64,000 bases of DNA from Formosa haliotis (GCF_001685485.1 NZ_BDEL01000001.1:2167501-2231500); one strand, 5' to 3'; counted from the stretch's first letter, positions 54,084-62,970 are shown. Numbers and translations: made by a program. Notes: a model not told the origin generated them from the letters alone.

Positions 54084-54662
54084 ATGAGTGTATTACAAAC
54101 CTTAGAAAGCAGAAGTAACAAAAGTTGTGAACTTTGCGGATCTTCAGATCAATTAAAACAATATGTTATTCCACCATCCTTAAACGAAAATGTAGATAAT
54201 AGCGTATTGGTATGTAATACCTGCTTACAACAAATTGAAGGCAACGATGAAATGGATGTTAACCACTGGCGTTGTTTAAACGATAGTATGTGGAACGAAA
54301 ATGTGGCGGTGCAAATTATGTCTTGGCGTATGCTGCAACGCTTACGTGGTGAAGGTTGGCCTAAAGATTTGTTAGATATGATGTATTTAGACGATGATGC
54401 TTTGGCTTTAGCTCGCGCTACTGGCGAAGATCAGGACGAGAGTTCTAAAATTATTCATAGAGATTCTAATGGTGTTATTCTAGAAACTGGCGACAATGTA
54501 GTGTTGGTAAAAGATTTAAAAGTGAAGGGGTCTAGTATGGTTGCCAAACAAGGAACCGCTGTTAGAAACATCCGTTTAGATCATGAAAATGCCGAATATA
54601 TAGAAGGAAAGGTTGACGGGCAACAAATTGTAATCATCACAAAATACGTGAAGAAATTATAA
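54084..54662 (+). CDS. PhnA (YjdM) domain protein
   Basis: The 192-residue protein has an N-terminal zinc-ribbon-like part (CELCGSSDQLKQY .. VCNTCLQQIEG, four Cys) and a C-terminal PhnA domain (TGDNVVLVKDLKVKGSS, GTAVRNIRLDHENAEYIEGKVDGQQIVI). Despite its name the family is not a proven phosphonate enzyme, and its role is unclear. The gene is single, divergent from the fusion gene, and followed by a repeat element. Confidence 0.9.
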   Translation: MSVLQTLESRSNKSCELCGSSDQLKQYVIPPSLNENVDNSVLVCNTCLQQIEGNDEMDVNHWRCLNDSMWNENVAVQIMSWRMLQRLRGEGWPKDLLDMMYLDDDALALARATGEDQDESSKIIHRDSNGVILETGDNVVLVKDLKVKGSSMVAKQGTAVRNIRLDHENAEYIEGKVDGQQIVIITKYVKKL

Positions 54663-55151
54663 ACGTTCATTAGTTAATTTAAGAATGAAGTTCTCGAACT
54701 AAGAACAAAATATTTTATAAAGAGGCTGTCCAAAACGTTGAAACCTCCTTAAACTGAACTCCTGTCGTCTGCCAGACACTGTGATTCAGAGTCTGAAATA
54801 AATTCAGAATGAGGATTTCATAGGTTTCGGACAGTTTTTTTATCTGTTCTAAAATTATAAAGCAGACTGACAAGATCTTTTCTACCCATAAACTTCCCTA
54901 TAAACCTATTCTCTAAACCTAGTATCTGGGGATTTCTCATAGCCAAAAATCCGGGTATTCTACCTTTAAAACCTCATATTATAACGTTTATTACACACCT
55001 ACATTGCAGCACCTTATCACACTATATGTCAATCAACTAAGGTTCGTTTCCGTTTGACGATTATATTTAATTTTTTGAAAAATAAAGTGCATCTTTAAGT
55101 AGATATGATTATTAGCGCTGTAGAGTATAAATCTTTTAAAATTAGATAAAT
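54663..55151. other. 489-base intergenic region with one repeat element
   Basis: The region between phnA and the first STAS gene holds the inverted-repeat element at 54720-54841. The rest is AT-rich, with no reading frame, hairpin or promoter motif I can support well. Confidence 0.6.
54720..54841. repeat. Inverted-repeat intergenic element, copy 2
   Basis: The left end is AAGAGGCTGTCC and the right end GGACAGTTTTTTT; the CTGTCC/GGACAG part is a perfect inverse, but the right arm has lost the CCTC seen in the copy at 61429. The inside has GATTCAGAGTCTGAAATAAA and an ATTCAGAATGA segment similar to the other copies. It probably also acts as a terminator for phnA. Confidence 0.68.
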
Positions 55152-55433
55152 ATGGCACTAGAAATTTTACAAAACAATGAAGCTTTTGTTATTGATGGCG
55201 ATTTAAATCACACAAATGTTTCAAAGTTTCATGCATCTTTCGAGAATGCATTTACAGACACCAACCAATTGGTGATTAATATTGACAAACTAAAAAGTGC
55301 AGATGTTGCAGGTGTTTCGGCTTTCGAGTCCTTATACCAACAAGCTGTAAAGCACAAAAAGCGATTGGTCCTTGTAGGATATGGTAGTCGCGATTTGTAC
55401 AACCATTTTGAAACTACTTTTACCCGCAATTAG
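55152..55433 (+). CDS. STAS domain protein (copy 1)
   Basis: The 93-residue protein is a single STAS domain of the anti-sigma-antagonist fold: GDLNHTNVSKFHASFENAF, LVINIDKLKSADVAGVSAF, KRLVLVGYG. The phospho-accepting Ser of SpoIIAA-type proteins (DSSG) is not at its place (SADVAG), so regulation by phosphorylation as in Bacillus is doubtful. It is followed 49 bases later by a second STAS gene. No partner kinase or phosphatase gene is nearby. Confidence 0.83.
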   Translation: MALEILQNNEAFVIDGDLNHTNVSKFHASFENAFTDTNQLVINIDKLKSADVAGVSAFESLYQQAVKHKKRLVLVGYGSRDLYNHFETTFTRN

Positions 55434-55482
55434 GGTAAAAGATGCCTTATTTAAACAAATTTAACCTTAAAACCCAACGCTT

Positions 55483-55770
55483 ATGGAACTAACAATTACG
55501 CATTACAACAACTATTTTAAAATTAAAGGAATTCTAACAAAACATAACTTAGATGTTTTTTACAATTACTTTCAAGATGTTTTTGATGACCGAGATCGGA
55601 TTACCATAAATTTATCCGGTTTAGATGTTGTCGATCAATTTGGAGTTCAAGCTTTAGAACAATTACAAAAAGAAGCAAAACGATTAGCTATTCCGTTATC
55701 TATTATCGGTTCTGGTCAAACTGCAATCTACGATCATTTTAAAACTGAAGCTCTTACCTCATCCTCGTAA
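55483..55770 (+). CDS. STAS domain protein (copy 2)
   Basis: The 95-residue protein is a paralogue of the preceding one: KGILTKHNLDVFYNYFQDVF, ITINLSGLDVVDQFGVQAL, LSIIGSGQTAIYDHFK. At the phosphorylation site it has DQFG in place of DSSG, so it lacks the Ser as well. The shared ending (Y(N/D)HF) shows the common origin. The two probably form one operon that ends at a terminator 29 bases further on. Confidence 0.82.
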   Translation: MELTITHYNNYFKIKGILTKHNLDVFYNYFQDVFDDRDRITINLSGLDVVDQFGVQALEQLQKEAKRLAIPLSIIGSGQTAIYDHFKTEALTSSS

Positions 55771-55798
55771 AAATTTAATCTGTTTTTTTTATATCCCT

Positions 55799-55834
55799 AA
55801 TCGCCCTTAGTCATCACGCTAAGGGCGATTTTAT
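55799..55834 (+). terminator. Terminator after the STAS gene pair
   Basis: AATCGCCCTTAG and CTAAGGGCGATT form a perfect 12-base stem around an eight-base loop, followed by TTATTT. It also ends next to the stop of the convergent DUF4407 gene. Confidence 0.87.
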
Positions 55835-55845
55835 TTAGGTCATTT

Positions 55846-56946
55846 TCACAAAAACGTCTTTTGTTTTTGGTGAAATGCATCGGCCTGAAGTTGCATTAAT
55901 TCGCGAGCCTTTTTCTTTTTGTATTGATAAAGTTCATCCTCTTCTGCAATATCTGTATACACCTTATTGTTAAGTGTAGCATCTGTAGTAATTATTAATT
56001 TACGCTCACTTACTTTTTGATGAACCCAAGATTTTATAGCCGTGTCTTCATCTTCCAATTTATAATCGTATTCGCCTTTTGGAGTTATTAGTTTAGACAA
56101 AATAGGGGCAGTCTCTATAGCCAAAAACAGCAGGAAAATAAAAAATGAAGGCAACCAAGGCAAGGTCCCTAAAGCCGTTACTCGAGCCATAAGACCACCA
56201 AAATTATCTATTATAGGCTGAGAGCTGTTAACTTGAGTCTGATAATCTGATTTTAATTGAGAAATCTCATTTTCTAAAGTTTTAATTTTAATTGCATTTT
56301 CGGTTTTTAACGTTTGTAACTCTCCTAACGCAGCATCATGTTTGTCTCGTTTTTCTTTGTAAACAGGACCTTTTCCTAGTTTTTTAGTCCCCGATGTTCC
56401 CTCGGCTTCAGAAATATAAATAGCATAAAGCGCATCAACTTCTGCTGTTTTAGTGTCTATTTCAGTTTTTAGGCTTTCTATTTCATGTTCTTTAGCTTCA
56501 ATATTTGGATGAAATTGATTGGCTATCTGATTTTGGTTTGCTAAGGTTAAATCGTTTTTCTGCTCTAATAACACCTGATTGATTTCCTTTTCAAAAATCT
56601 TTAATTCTAAGGGTTTAGAAATCACTACAGCTATAATAACTGCTAAAAATAATCTGGGAATGACTTGAAGAAATTCATCTAGAAAAGCATTCCGTTTTTT
56701 TAAAGTCGATACAATAAAGCGATCTAAATTAAAAATAAGCAAACCCCAAATTACTCCAAAAACAAGGGCAAGCATAACACTATCGAAAACCATGTGAAGT
56801 GCAAAACCTGAAGCTATACTAGCCATAAGGGCGGTAAAAAAAACGGTAGCACCAATACCTGCATATTTATTTTGTTCGCCATTAGAGCAGGTTTTTAAAA
56901 TGGTTTGATCTGCTCCAGAACACAGAATGAAGAATTGTTTTAACAT
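55846..56946 (-). CDS. DUF4407 membrane protein with coiled coil
   Basis: The 366-residue protein has four hydrophobic segments (about 30-50, 55-75, 90-110 and 255-275) and a long charged coiled-coil region between about 115 and 240 (KEHEIESLKTEIDTKTAEVDA in part). IWGLLIFNLDRFIVSTLKK is a mark of the DUF4407 family. The coiled coil lies between membrane segments three and four and so projects on one side. The function is unknown. It is a single gene, convergent with the STAS pair. Confidence 0.88.
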   Translation of the reverse strand: MLKQFFILCSGADQTILKTCSNGEQNKYAGIGATVFFTALMASIASGFALHMVFDSVMLALVFGVIWGLLIFNLDRFIVSTLKKRNAFLDEFLQVIPRLFLAVIIAVVISKPLELKIFEKEINQVLLEQKNDLTLANQNQIANQFHPNIEAKEHEIESLKTEIDTKTAEVDALYAIYISEAEGTSGTKKLGKGPVYKEKRDKHDAALGELQTLKTENAIKIKTLENEISQLKSDYQTQVNSSQPIIDNFGGLMARVTALGTLPWLPSFFIFLLFLAIETAPILSKLITPKGEYDYKLEDEDTAIKSWVHQKVSERKLIITTDATLNNKVYTDIAEEDELYQYKKKKARELMQLQADAFHQKQKTFL

Positions 56947-57106
56947 AACGATTGATTTGATTGATGATTACTATAAGAACGCAGTTTCGGGTTAAATGTT
57001 ACACTTTATTTTATAAATAATTATAAATAAGCGCATTAAAAATAACTCAATATTTCTTTTTGTGGTCTTTTAGTAAGAATCTCGACATTTACTTTTTTAA
57101 ATCTGT

Positions 57107-57114
57107 TATATTTG
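57107..57114 (+). promoter_or_regulatory. -7 promoter element for the M28 peptidase gene
   Basis: TATATTTG fits TAnnTTTG and lies 24 bases before the ATG at 57139. Confidence 0.58.
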
Positions 57115-57138
57115 ATTTTGTAAAACCATCCTAATGTC

Positions 57139-58506
57139 ATGAATAAGTTTAGCCTAAGTATATTTTGTAGTCTCTTTAGCCTTATTTTTTGCTACAGTCA
57201 AACGGTTTCCGACATTATAAACGCCGTAAATTTAGACTCCCTATCGTTAACCGTAAAAGAATTTTCTGGAGAACAACCTACTATTGTAAACGGAAATACT
57301 GTTACTATTTTAAATAGAAAACAAGCCAATAATAATTTAGCGGCCGAGTATTTGTTTGAGAAATTGGACCGATTAGATAATCTATCTGTTGCCTATCAAA
57401 TCATGAATGATGATGACCAACGCCGGAATGTTATAGCCACCCAATTAGGCACCACACACCCTGAAAATGTATATATAATTTGCGCACACTACGATAGTGT
57501 TACCGATTATTGCGCCGACGACAATGCCAGTGGTGTAGCTGCAGTTATAGAAGTTGCTAGGGTATTATCGGGGCAATGTTTAGAAAACACCATAATTTAT
57601 GCCTTATGGGATGAAGAGGAAATTGGTTTAATTGGCTCTAAATATTATGCCGAATTAGAGAAAACCAATGGCGAGCCTATTTTAGGCGTTTATAATTTAG
57701 ATATGATTGGTTACGATGGCGATAACGACCAAAGTTTCGATATTGATGTTAAAAAAGATGATGCAGGATCTCAAGGCATGAGCGATGACATTGTTGCTGT
57801 TTTAAATTCCTATCCATTTAAACTGAATGCCAATATAATAATTCCGGGCACAGAATACAGCGATCATTCTAGTTTTTGGAATCGTGGTTATCCAGCTGTA
57901 TTAATTGGTGAAGCTTGGTCTGAAAATGATGAAAATCCAGAATACCACAGCAGTAACGACCGATTTGAATTGTTTAACACCCAGTTTTTTCATGAGATTT
58001 CTAAATTATCGGCAGGTTTTATGGCTACAAAAGCGGTGCTAACTGGAGTCGATAATTCTGTATCTGTAAGTGCTAAAAGCCTAAAAGCAAATCAAGATTC
58101 GGCGGTTTACCAATGGTATAATTGTACTACCGGATTACCTATATCGGGCGAAACGGCTCAAGTATTTGAACCTACTGAAAACGGAGACTATCAAGTAGAA
58201 ATTACTTCTGGAGATTGTTCGGAATTTAGTGCTTGTTACACTTTTGAAACTTTAGGATTACCCACATTTACTGATGCCGAAATTACGCTATATCCTAATC
58301 CTGTAAAAACCAATTTACAGCTTGAAATTCTGCAACACGGCACCGTAGATTTAGATTTGTTTGATAGTTTAGGAAAATTAGTGTTACACACGACAACTTC
58401 GGGAAGGGACATTACTTTAAGTCTATCAAATTTACCTAGCGGGGTATATTATCTAACTATAGAAAATTCTAAAAAACGTGGTAGTTATAAAATTATTAAA
58501 GACTAG
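57139..58506 (+). CDS. Secreted M28 family aminopeptidase with type IX sorting domain
   Basis: The 455-residue protein has a signal peptide (cleavage near FCYSQ, residue 21) and an M28 zinc-peptidase domain with its ligands in order: AHYDS, DDNASG, DEEEIG, NLDMIGYD and YHSSNDR. A linker domain of about 70 residues with an Ig-like look (VYQWYNCTTGLP) follows, then a T9SS type A sorting domain (ITLYPNPVKTNLQLEI .. LPSGVYYLTI). It is therefore exported through the outer membrane to release amino acids from peptides outside the cell. It could supply amino acids together with the peptide-degrading operon at 48-51 kb, though that is not shown. Confidence 0.92.
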   Translation: MNKFSLSIFCSLFSLIFCYSQTVSDIINAVNLDSLSLTVKEFSGEQPTIVNGNTVTILNRKQANNNLAAEYLFEKLDRLDNLSVAYQIMNDDDQRRNVIATQLGTTHPENVYIICAHYDSVTDYCADDNASGVAAVIEVARVLSGQCLENTIIYALWDEEEIGLIGSKYYAELEKTNGEPILGVYNLDMIGYDGDNDQSFDIDVKKDDAGSQGMSDDIVAVLNSYPFKLNANIIIPGTEYSDHSSFWNRGYPAVLIGEAWSENDENPEYHSSNDRFELFNTQFFHEISKLSAGFMATKAVLTGVDNSVSVSAKSLKANQDSAVYQWYNCTTGLPISGETAQVFEPTENGDYQVEITSGDCSEFSACYTFETLGLPTFTDAEITLYPNPVKTNLQLEILQHGTVDLDLFDSLGKLVLHTTTSGRDITLSLSNLPSGVYYLTIENSKKRGSYKIIKD

Positions 58507-58821
58507 AAATCTTGAATTAAAAACAAAAATGATTGATATTCTATAGGTTTGCGTTAGCGATTGTAGTGGCATCCTTTTTATGAGATTATAGTACGGCGTA
58601 TAAGCTGAAGCGAATCTTTATTTGGCAATACGAGTCTAAAGAAAGAGAATATGTAATAAAAAGATATAACGAAAAGCGCGACCTTTAGGGAACGCTCAAA
58701 TAATATTACAATTATTCCATTTGAAATTGTACCAATCGACTTTTATAGTTCTTGTTTGATTTTAGATTATGTACAGATACTCCAATCTATATCAAATCAA
58801 GTGGAATCGACATGGTGGAAT
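58507..58821. other. 315-base intergenic region with one structured repeat
   Basis: The spacer between the M28 peptidase gene and the sigma-linked membrane protein gene is mainly the structured repeat at 58551-58700. The remaining 120 bases before the convergent stop show no frame or clear hairpin. Confidence 0.6.
58551..58700 (+). repeat. Structured intergenic element, copy A (possible ncRNA)
   Basis: The element begins GCGTTAGCGATTGTAGTGG and ends GACCTTTAGGGAACGCTCAAA in outline, with GCGTT pairing to AACGC. It is nearly identical over 150 bases to the copy at 61263-61413 (about six differences, all small) and shares both ends with a shorter copy on the minus strand at 44324-44421. Copies A and B are direct repeats that flank the ECF sigma operon. 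Confidence 0.7.
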
Positions 58822-60591
58822 TTAAAAATTAAGATTTAGTTTCTCGATTTCCGATTTTAGCTCTTGTACGTTTATTTCTCTAAAATCGAATTCTATTTTA
58901 GGGTTTTCTTCCGTTTTTGTTTCTAAACTTCCTAAATACCATTTGTCTTGATCTTTTTTAATAGCTATGAGCACTACATTTTCATCTTTCGGAACACCTT
59001 TAAAATGGAAGGTATCTCCAAGTCGGCTACTTGGTATTACGGACTTAATAGATTTAAAAACCATAGTCACTCTAATGTCGTCGCCAGCATTTTTAATTTT
59101 AAATTTAAAAGGTATGTTGGCTCTACGAATAAACCGATCGCAATTAATCCAGCCTAATTTCGAAGTTCTTAGAATATAAGCATTTAGTTCGTAGGCCTTA
59201 ACGCTTGCGGAGTTCTCGATTAATTTATCTTCAAACTTTTTATTTACAATGGAATCTCGTCTTAGAGTTTCTTTTCGAGGCGTGCTTCCTGTAAGAGCAG
59301 ATAGTTGATTGCTTTCGGCCTGAAAAACAATGGGCAAAGAGTAGGGGACGATTACCGTTTTTCCTCTTTGTTTCCCGGGTGTCATTTTAGGCAATAAGGC
59401 TATAACTCTGTTCGCTTCAATTTCTAATTCCGGTTCAGATGCTCTAGACGTGATAGATACAGGTCTGCCTTCTTGATTAATTTTAAAAATTGTATTAATT
59501 CTTTGTCTTCCTGTTAATCCCAAGTTCATGGCGATTTCAGTGTTAAAGTTTGCCATTACAAATTTACTAATGGCGACACTAGTGCATTTTTTGCTCGCCG
59601 AAGGTTCAAGATGTTCGCAACCAGGATATGCTGGAGGAATTTCAACAATCGAAAAGGGAACTTCTACTTGCTCTTCTTGAACGGCCACCTTTTCATTTTC
59701 CGCTTCTTCTGCAGACTCATCTTGAAGTTTCCAGTTGATCTGTTCATGGTCCCATGTACCAGTAAAAAGTTGCATTCCTTCCTTTTTACTAGTGGTAGGA
59801 AACAAAATTTCAATAGTGGTATTTGGAGCCAAGTGTAAAGGCTCGTTGTTCTGGTACGCTTTAATGTTTAGCATACCTCCCGTTTCTAAAAGTGTTCCGT
59901 TAGATTGGGTAGATAAATTGGCTAATATCATGTCTGAAAGAGTGTAGTATTCTGTGACTTCTAAATCGATATTACCCGTAATAATGTTCTTGTTTTTATC
60001 TAAAAAAGAGCTTTTTTTCATTATTAGTTTAGTGCCTTCTTTACAAACAAGAGTGGTGTCTTTCTCTGAATTACAGGTAAATGTTTGAAAAGGTTTCTTC
60101 GGAATTTTAATATCTTCCTCTTCAATTTTTGTAGTAACTTCTGATTTTACAGCAGCTGTATTTGTTTGTTTTTGTGTTTCTTTTATAACTTCTTTTTCCA
60201 CAACTGTATCTGTGGTTGGTTTAAAAGATGTTAGCGTATCTTTTGAAACGGGCCGAGTAACGACTTCTATAGCGTTGTTGTCTTTTTTTATAATTTCTGA
60301 ATTGTTGTCATCAGTAAAAACAAATACAGAAGCAATAATTAACAATGCTAGAGTAGTAAAACCTAAATATTTTAACCATTTGTGTCTGGTGTATATTTTT
60401 TTGCCCGAAATAATTTCAGCTTTTAATTGTTGCCTTTTTATACCTTCTAAAATAGCGATGTGTTCTTCAAACAAACTTCTGAATTCGAAATCTATTTTTA
60501 ATCGTTCTTCAAAATAGGTTGTTTCACTTTTAGAAAGTGACTTATTTAAATACCTGTTGATTAACTCTATGTCTTTTATATGATTTTCCAT
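58822..60591 (-). CDS. Membrane protein partner of the ECF sigma factor, with TonB-C-like domain
   Basis: The 589-residue protein starts with a cytoplasmic part (1-70, ELINRYLNKSLSKSETTYFEE, like the small helical start of anti-sigma factors) and one membrane helix (73-93). The periplasmic side has a Ser/Thr-rich linker, a beta domain (about 165-290, GNIDLEVTEYY and ETGGMLNIKAY), a TonB-C-like domain (309-425, EVPFSIVEIPPAYPGCE to VIVPYSLPIVF) and a further 160-residue part. The TonB-C-like domain is closely related to those of the BlaR1-like proteins at 31-35 kb. The gene follows an ECF sigma gene after 11 bases, so an anti-sigma or sensing role is likely. Confidence 0.78.
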   Translation of the reverse strand: MENHIKDIELINRYLNKSLSKSETTYFEERLKIDFEFRSLFEEHIAILEGIKRQQLKAEIISGKKIYTRHKWLKYLGFTTLALLIIASVFVFTDDNNSEIIKKDNNAIEVVTRPVSKDTLTSFKPTTDTVVEKEVIKETQKQTNTAAVKSEVTTKIEEEDIKIPKKPFQTFTCNSEKDTTLVCKEGTKLIMKKSSFLDKNKNIITGNIDLEVTEYYTLSDMILANLSTQSNGTLLETGGMLNIKAYQNNEPLHLAPNTTIEILFPTTSKKEGMQLFTGTWDHEQINWKLQDESAEEAENEKVAVQEEQVEVPFSIVEIPPAYPGCEHLEPSASKKCTSVAISKFVMANFNTEIAMNLGLTGRQRINTIFKINQEGRPVSITSRASEPELEIEANRVIALLPKMTPGKQRGKTVIVPYSLPIVFQAESNQLSALTGSTPRKETLRRDSIVNKKFEDKLIENSASVKAYELNAYILRTSKLGWINCDRFIRRANIPFKFKIKNAGDDIRVTMVFKSIKSVIPSSRLGDTFHFKGVPKDENVVLIAIKKDQDKWYLGSLETKTEENPKIEFDFREINVQELKSEIEKLNLNF

Positions 60592-60602
60592 GATGTCTCG
60601 AA

Positions 60603-61142
60603 TTAAGATTGAGGAGATTGACTAGTTCTGTAGATGTCTTTGGCTTTGGTTAAGCACTTATACTTCTGGTTTTTTGCAATTTTTTCTGATTTAAATTGCA
60701 TAACATGAGCAATCTCTTTAAAAGACATGGCTTTGTTGTAAAACAGTTGTAAAAGTTGTTGACATCGTTCCCCTAATTCGAGGAATGCACGCTCGGCGCA
60801 TTGGTATTTTTGTTCTTCTAAAACACTATGAGCAAGTTCTAGTTCGGCTGTATTAAAATTTTGTAAAGTGTTTTTAGTTAATTTTTTCTGGGTGTCTTTC
60901 CAAATAAAACGAGAGACAGAGTATAAATAGGTATAAAAAGAAGATGTAAGTTTAAAATCTGACTTTTCGAGATTTCGGTTTAAGATAATGAGTGCTTCTT
61001 GAAACACATCGGAAGCGTCTTGTTTCTGACCGCCTTTAGATAGAATTAAAGCCTCTATTTTTGGGTATAACCCATATAACTTGCTAAAGGCTTTTTCTCG
61101 CTGACCGGTTTTAAAAAGTTCTAATATGTGCTTGTCGTTCAT
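60603..61142 (-). CDS. ECF-type RNA polymerase sigma factor
   Basis: The 179-residue protein has a sigma-70 region 2 (FSKLYGLYPKIEALIL, DASDVFQEALIILNRNL, SSFYTYLYSVSRFIWKD) and a region 4 with a helix-turn-helix (CQQLLQLFYNKAMSFKEIAHVMQFKSEKIAKNQKYKC in outline). ECF factors direct RNA polymerase to stress or envelope genes and are held by membrane anti-sigma factors. The membrane gene directly downstream is a likely partner. The pair is flanked by direct copies of a structured repeat. Confidence 0.9.
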   Translation of the reverse strand: MNDKHILELFKTGQREKAFSKLYGLYPKIEALILSKGGQKQDASDVFQEALIILNRNLEKSDFKLTSSFYTYLYSVSRFIWKDTQKKLTKNTLQNFNTAELELAHSVLEEQKYQCAERAFLELGERCQQLLQLFYNKAMSFKEIAHVMQFKSEKIAKNQKYKCLTKAKDIYRTSQSPQS

Positions 61143-61262
61143 AAAACTAATTTATTACTTAATGGTCTAAACGCTAAAAGGTCTCCCGTAAAAGTTGAAG
61201 TAATTTACAAAAACAAACACGATTATTGAATTTGATCTATATTTTAAAGGCTTAACGGATTT

Positions 61263-61413
61263 GCGTTAGCGATTGTAGTGGCATCCTTTTTATGAGATTA
61301 TAGTACTGCGTATAAACTGAAGCCGAATCTTTATTTGGCTATAAGAGTCTAAAGAAAGAGAATATGTAATAAAAAGATATAACGAAAAGCGCGACCTTTA
61401 GGGAACGCCCAAA
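61263..61413 (+). repeat. Structured intergenic element, copy B (possible ncRNA)
   Basis: It begins GCGTTAGCGATTG and ends GGGAACGCCCAAAA in outline, with GCGTT/AACGC ends that can pair. It is nearly identical to copy A at 58551-58700 in the same direction. The differences are few and scattered, so the copies are recent or kept alike. Confidence 0.7.
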
Positions 61414-61428
61414 ATGAAAAACATAAAA

Positions 61429-61562
61429 AAGAGGCTGTCGTAAAAGTGTTAAAACCCGTCATTCTGAATTCATTTCAGAATCTCATTATATTGATAACCA
61501 AACATGTGAGAACCTGAATCAAGTTCGGGTTGACGAAAAATCAACTTTTTAGACAGCCTCTT
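61429..61562. repeat. Inverted-repeat intergenic element, copy 3
   Basis: AAGAGGCTGTC and GACAGCCTCTT are perfect 11-base terminal inverted repeats around 134 bases. The inside has CGTCATTCTGAATTCATTTC, similar to internal parts of copies 1 and 2, and GAACCTGAATCAAGTTCGGG, a second palindrome. The element ends 20 bases after the stop of the minus-strand dipeptidase gene and may act as its terminator. Confidence 0.78.
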
Positions 61563-61581
61563 ATTGTATAAGAACTTTCTA

Positions 61582-62970
61582 CTACTTAGATAATTCTGTA
61601 AAATATTTAAAGAATTGTGGAATAGTCTCGATACCTTTTAGGTAATTCCAAATTCCGAAATGTTCGTTTGGCGAGTGGATTGCATCACTATCTAAACCAA
61701 AGCCCATTAAAATGGTTTTACTTTGTAATTCTTGCTCGAAAAGCGACACTATTGGAATACTACCACCGCTACGTTGTGGGACTGGTTTTTTACCAAAAGT
61801 TTCGGTATAGGCTTTAGAGGCCGCCTGATACCCAATACTATCGATTGGCGTTACATAACCTTGTCCGCCATGATGTGGTTTTACTTTTACGGTAACTGCT
61901 TCTGGAGCGATACTTTCGAAATGCTTTTGGAATAATTCTGTAATTTCTTTCCAATCTTGATTTGGCACTAAGCGCATCGATATTTTGGCAAATGCCTTAC
62001 TCGCAATAACTGTTTTTGCACCTTCGCCAATGTACCCGCCCCAAATTCCGTTTACATCTAAAGTTGGACGTATAGAGTTACGCTCGTTTGTGGTGTATCC
62101 CGCTTCTCCATAAACCGCATCTATATCTAAAGATTTTTTATAATCTTCTAAATTAAATGGTGCTTTTGCCATTTCGGCACGTTCGGCTTGAGAAAGTTCT
62201 TCGACTTTATCGTAAAAGCCCGGAATGGTAATATGGTTATTTTCGTCGTGAAGTGAGGCAATCATTTTTGTTAAAACATTAATAGGATTGGCCACTGCAC
62301 CCCCGTAAAGTCCAGAGTGCAAATCGCGATTTGGGCCAGTAACCTCAACCTCTACATAACTCAATCCGCGTAATCCTGTAGTAATTGAAGGCACATCTTT
62401 AGCAATCATTCCAGTGTCTGAAATAAGAATTACATCATTTTTTAATTTCTCGTGATTATTTTTTACAAAAGATGAAAGGTTTACACTACCTACTTCCTCT
62501 TCGCCCTCTATCATGAATTTTACATTACATGGTAGTTGGTTTGTGCGTGTCATAAACTCTAAAGCTTTTACATGCATGTACATTTGCCCTTTATCGTCGC
62601 ACGCACCACGAGCAAAAATAGCTCCGTCTGGATGTTTTTCGGTGTTTTTTATAACCGGTTCGAAGGGTGGAGAGGTCCAAAGTTCGATAGGATCTGCGGG
62701 TTGCACATCGTAATGTCCATAAACGAGGACTGTTGGAAGTGATTTATCGATTATTTTTTCGCCATAAACAATTGGGTGACCTTCGGTTTTACAAATTTCA
62801 ACATGCTCGCATCCGGCCTCTTCTAATCTTGTTTTTACAACTTCGGCTGTTTTTAAAACATCGTTTTTGTAGGCAGAGTCGGCACTTACAGAAGGTATCT
62901 TTAAAAGCTCTATAAGCTCGTTTAGGAATCGTTCTTTATTTTCTTGAATATATTGTGTTGTATTTTTCAT
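61582..62970 (-). CDS. M20 family metallodipeptidase
   Basis: From the ATG at 62970 (MKNTTQYIQENKERF) the protein has 462 residues. An upstream ATG at 63009 lies before the -7 element at 62991-62998 and is rejected. The two-zinc site is visible as VYGHYDVQP, RGACDDKGQMY, IEGEEEVGS, DTGM and a C-terminal HSPNEHF. A dimerisation domain is inserted in the middle. The family includes carnosine-type and broad dipeptidases of the cytoplasm. The gene stands alone. Confidence 0.92.
   Translation of the reverse strand: MKNTTQYIQENKERFLNELIELLKIPSVSADSAYKNDVLKTAEVVKTRLEEAGCEHVEICKTEGHPIVYGEKIIDKSLPTVLVYGHYDVQPADPIELWTSPPFEPVIKNTEKHPDGAIFARGACDDKGQMYMHVKALEFMTRTNQLPCNVKFMIEGEEEVGSVNLSSFVKNNHEKLKNDVILISDTGMIAKDVPSITTGLRGLSYVEVEVTGPNRDLHSGLYGGAVANPINVLTKMIASLHDENNHITIPGFYDKVEELSQAERAEMAKAPFNLEDYKKSLDIDAVYGEAGYTTNERNSIRPTLDVNGIWGGYIGEGAKTVIASKAFAKISMRLVPNQDWKEITELFQKHFESIAPEAVTVKVKPHHGGQGYVTPIDSIGYQAASKAYTETFGKKPVPQRSGGSIPIVSLFEQELQSKTILMGFGLDSDAIHSPNEHFGIWNYLKGIETIPQFFKYFTELSK

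Larger units (their letters stand above)
61143..61581. other. 439-base intergenic region with two repeat elements
   Basis: The region upstream of the sigma gene and downstream of the M20 dipeptidase gene has the structured repeat at 61263-61413 followed 16 bases later by the inverted-repeat element at 61429-61562. The sigma promoter should lie in 61143-61262, but no sure -7 match was found. No gene is visible. Confidence 0.6.
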
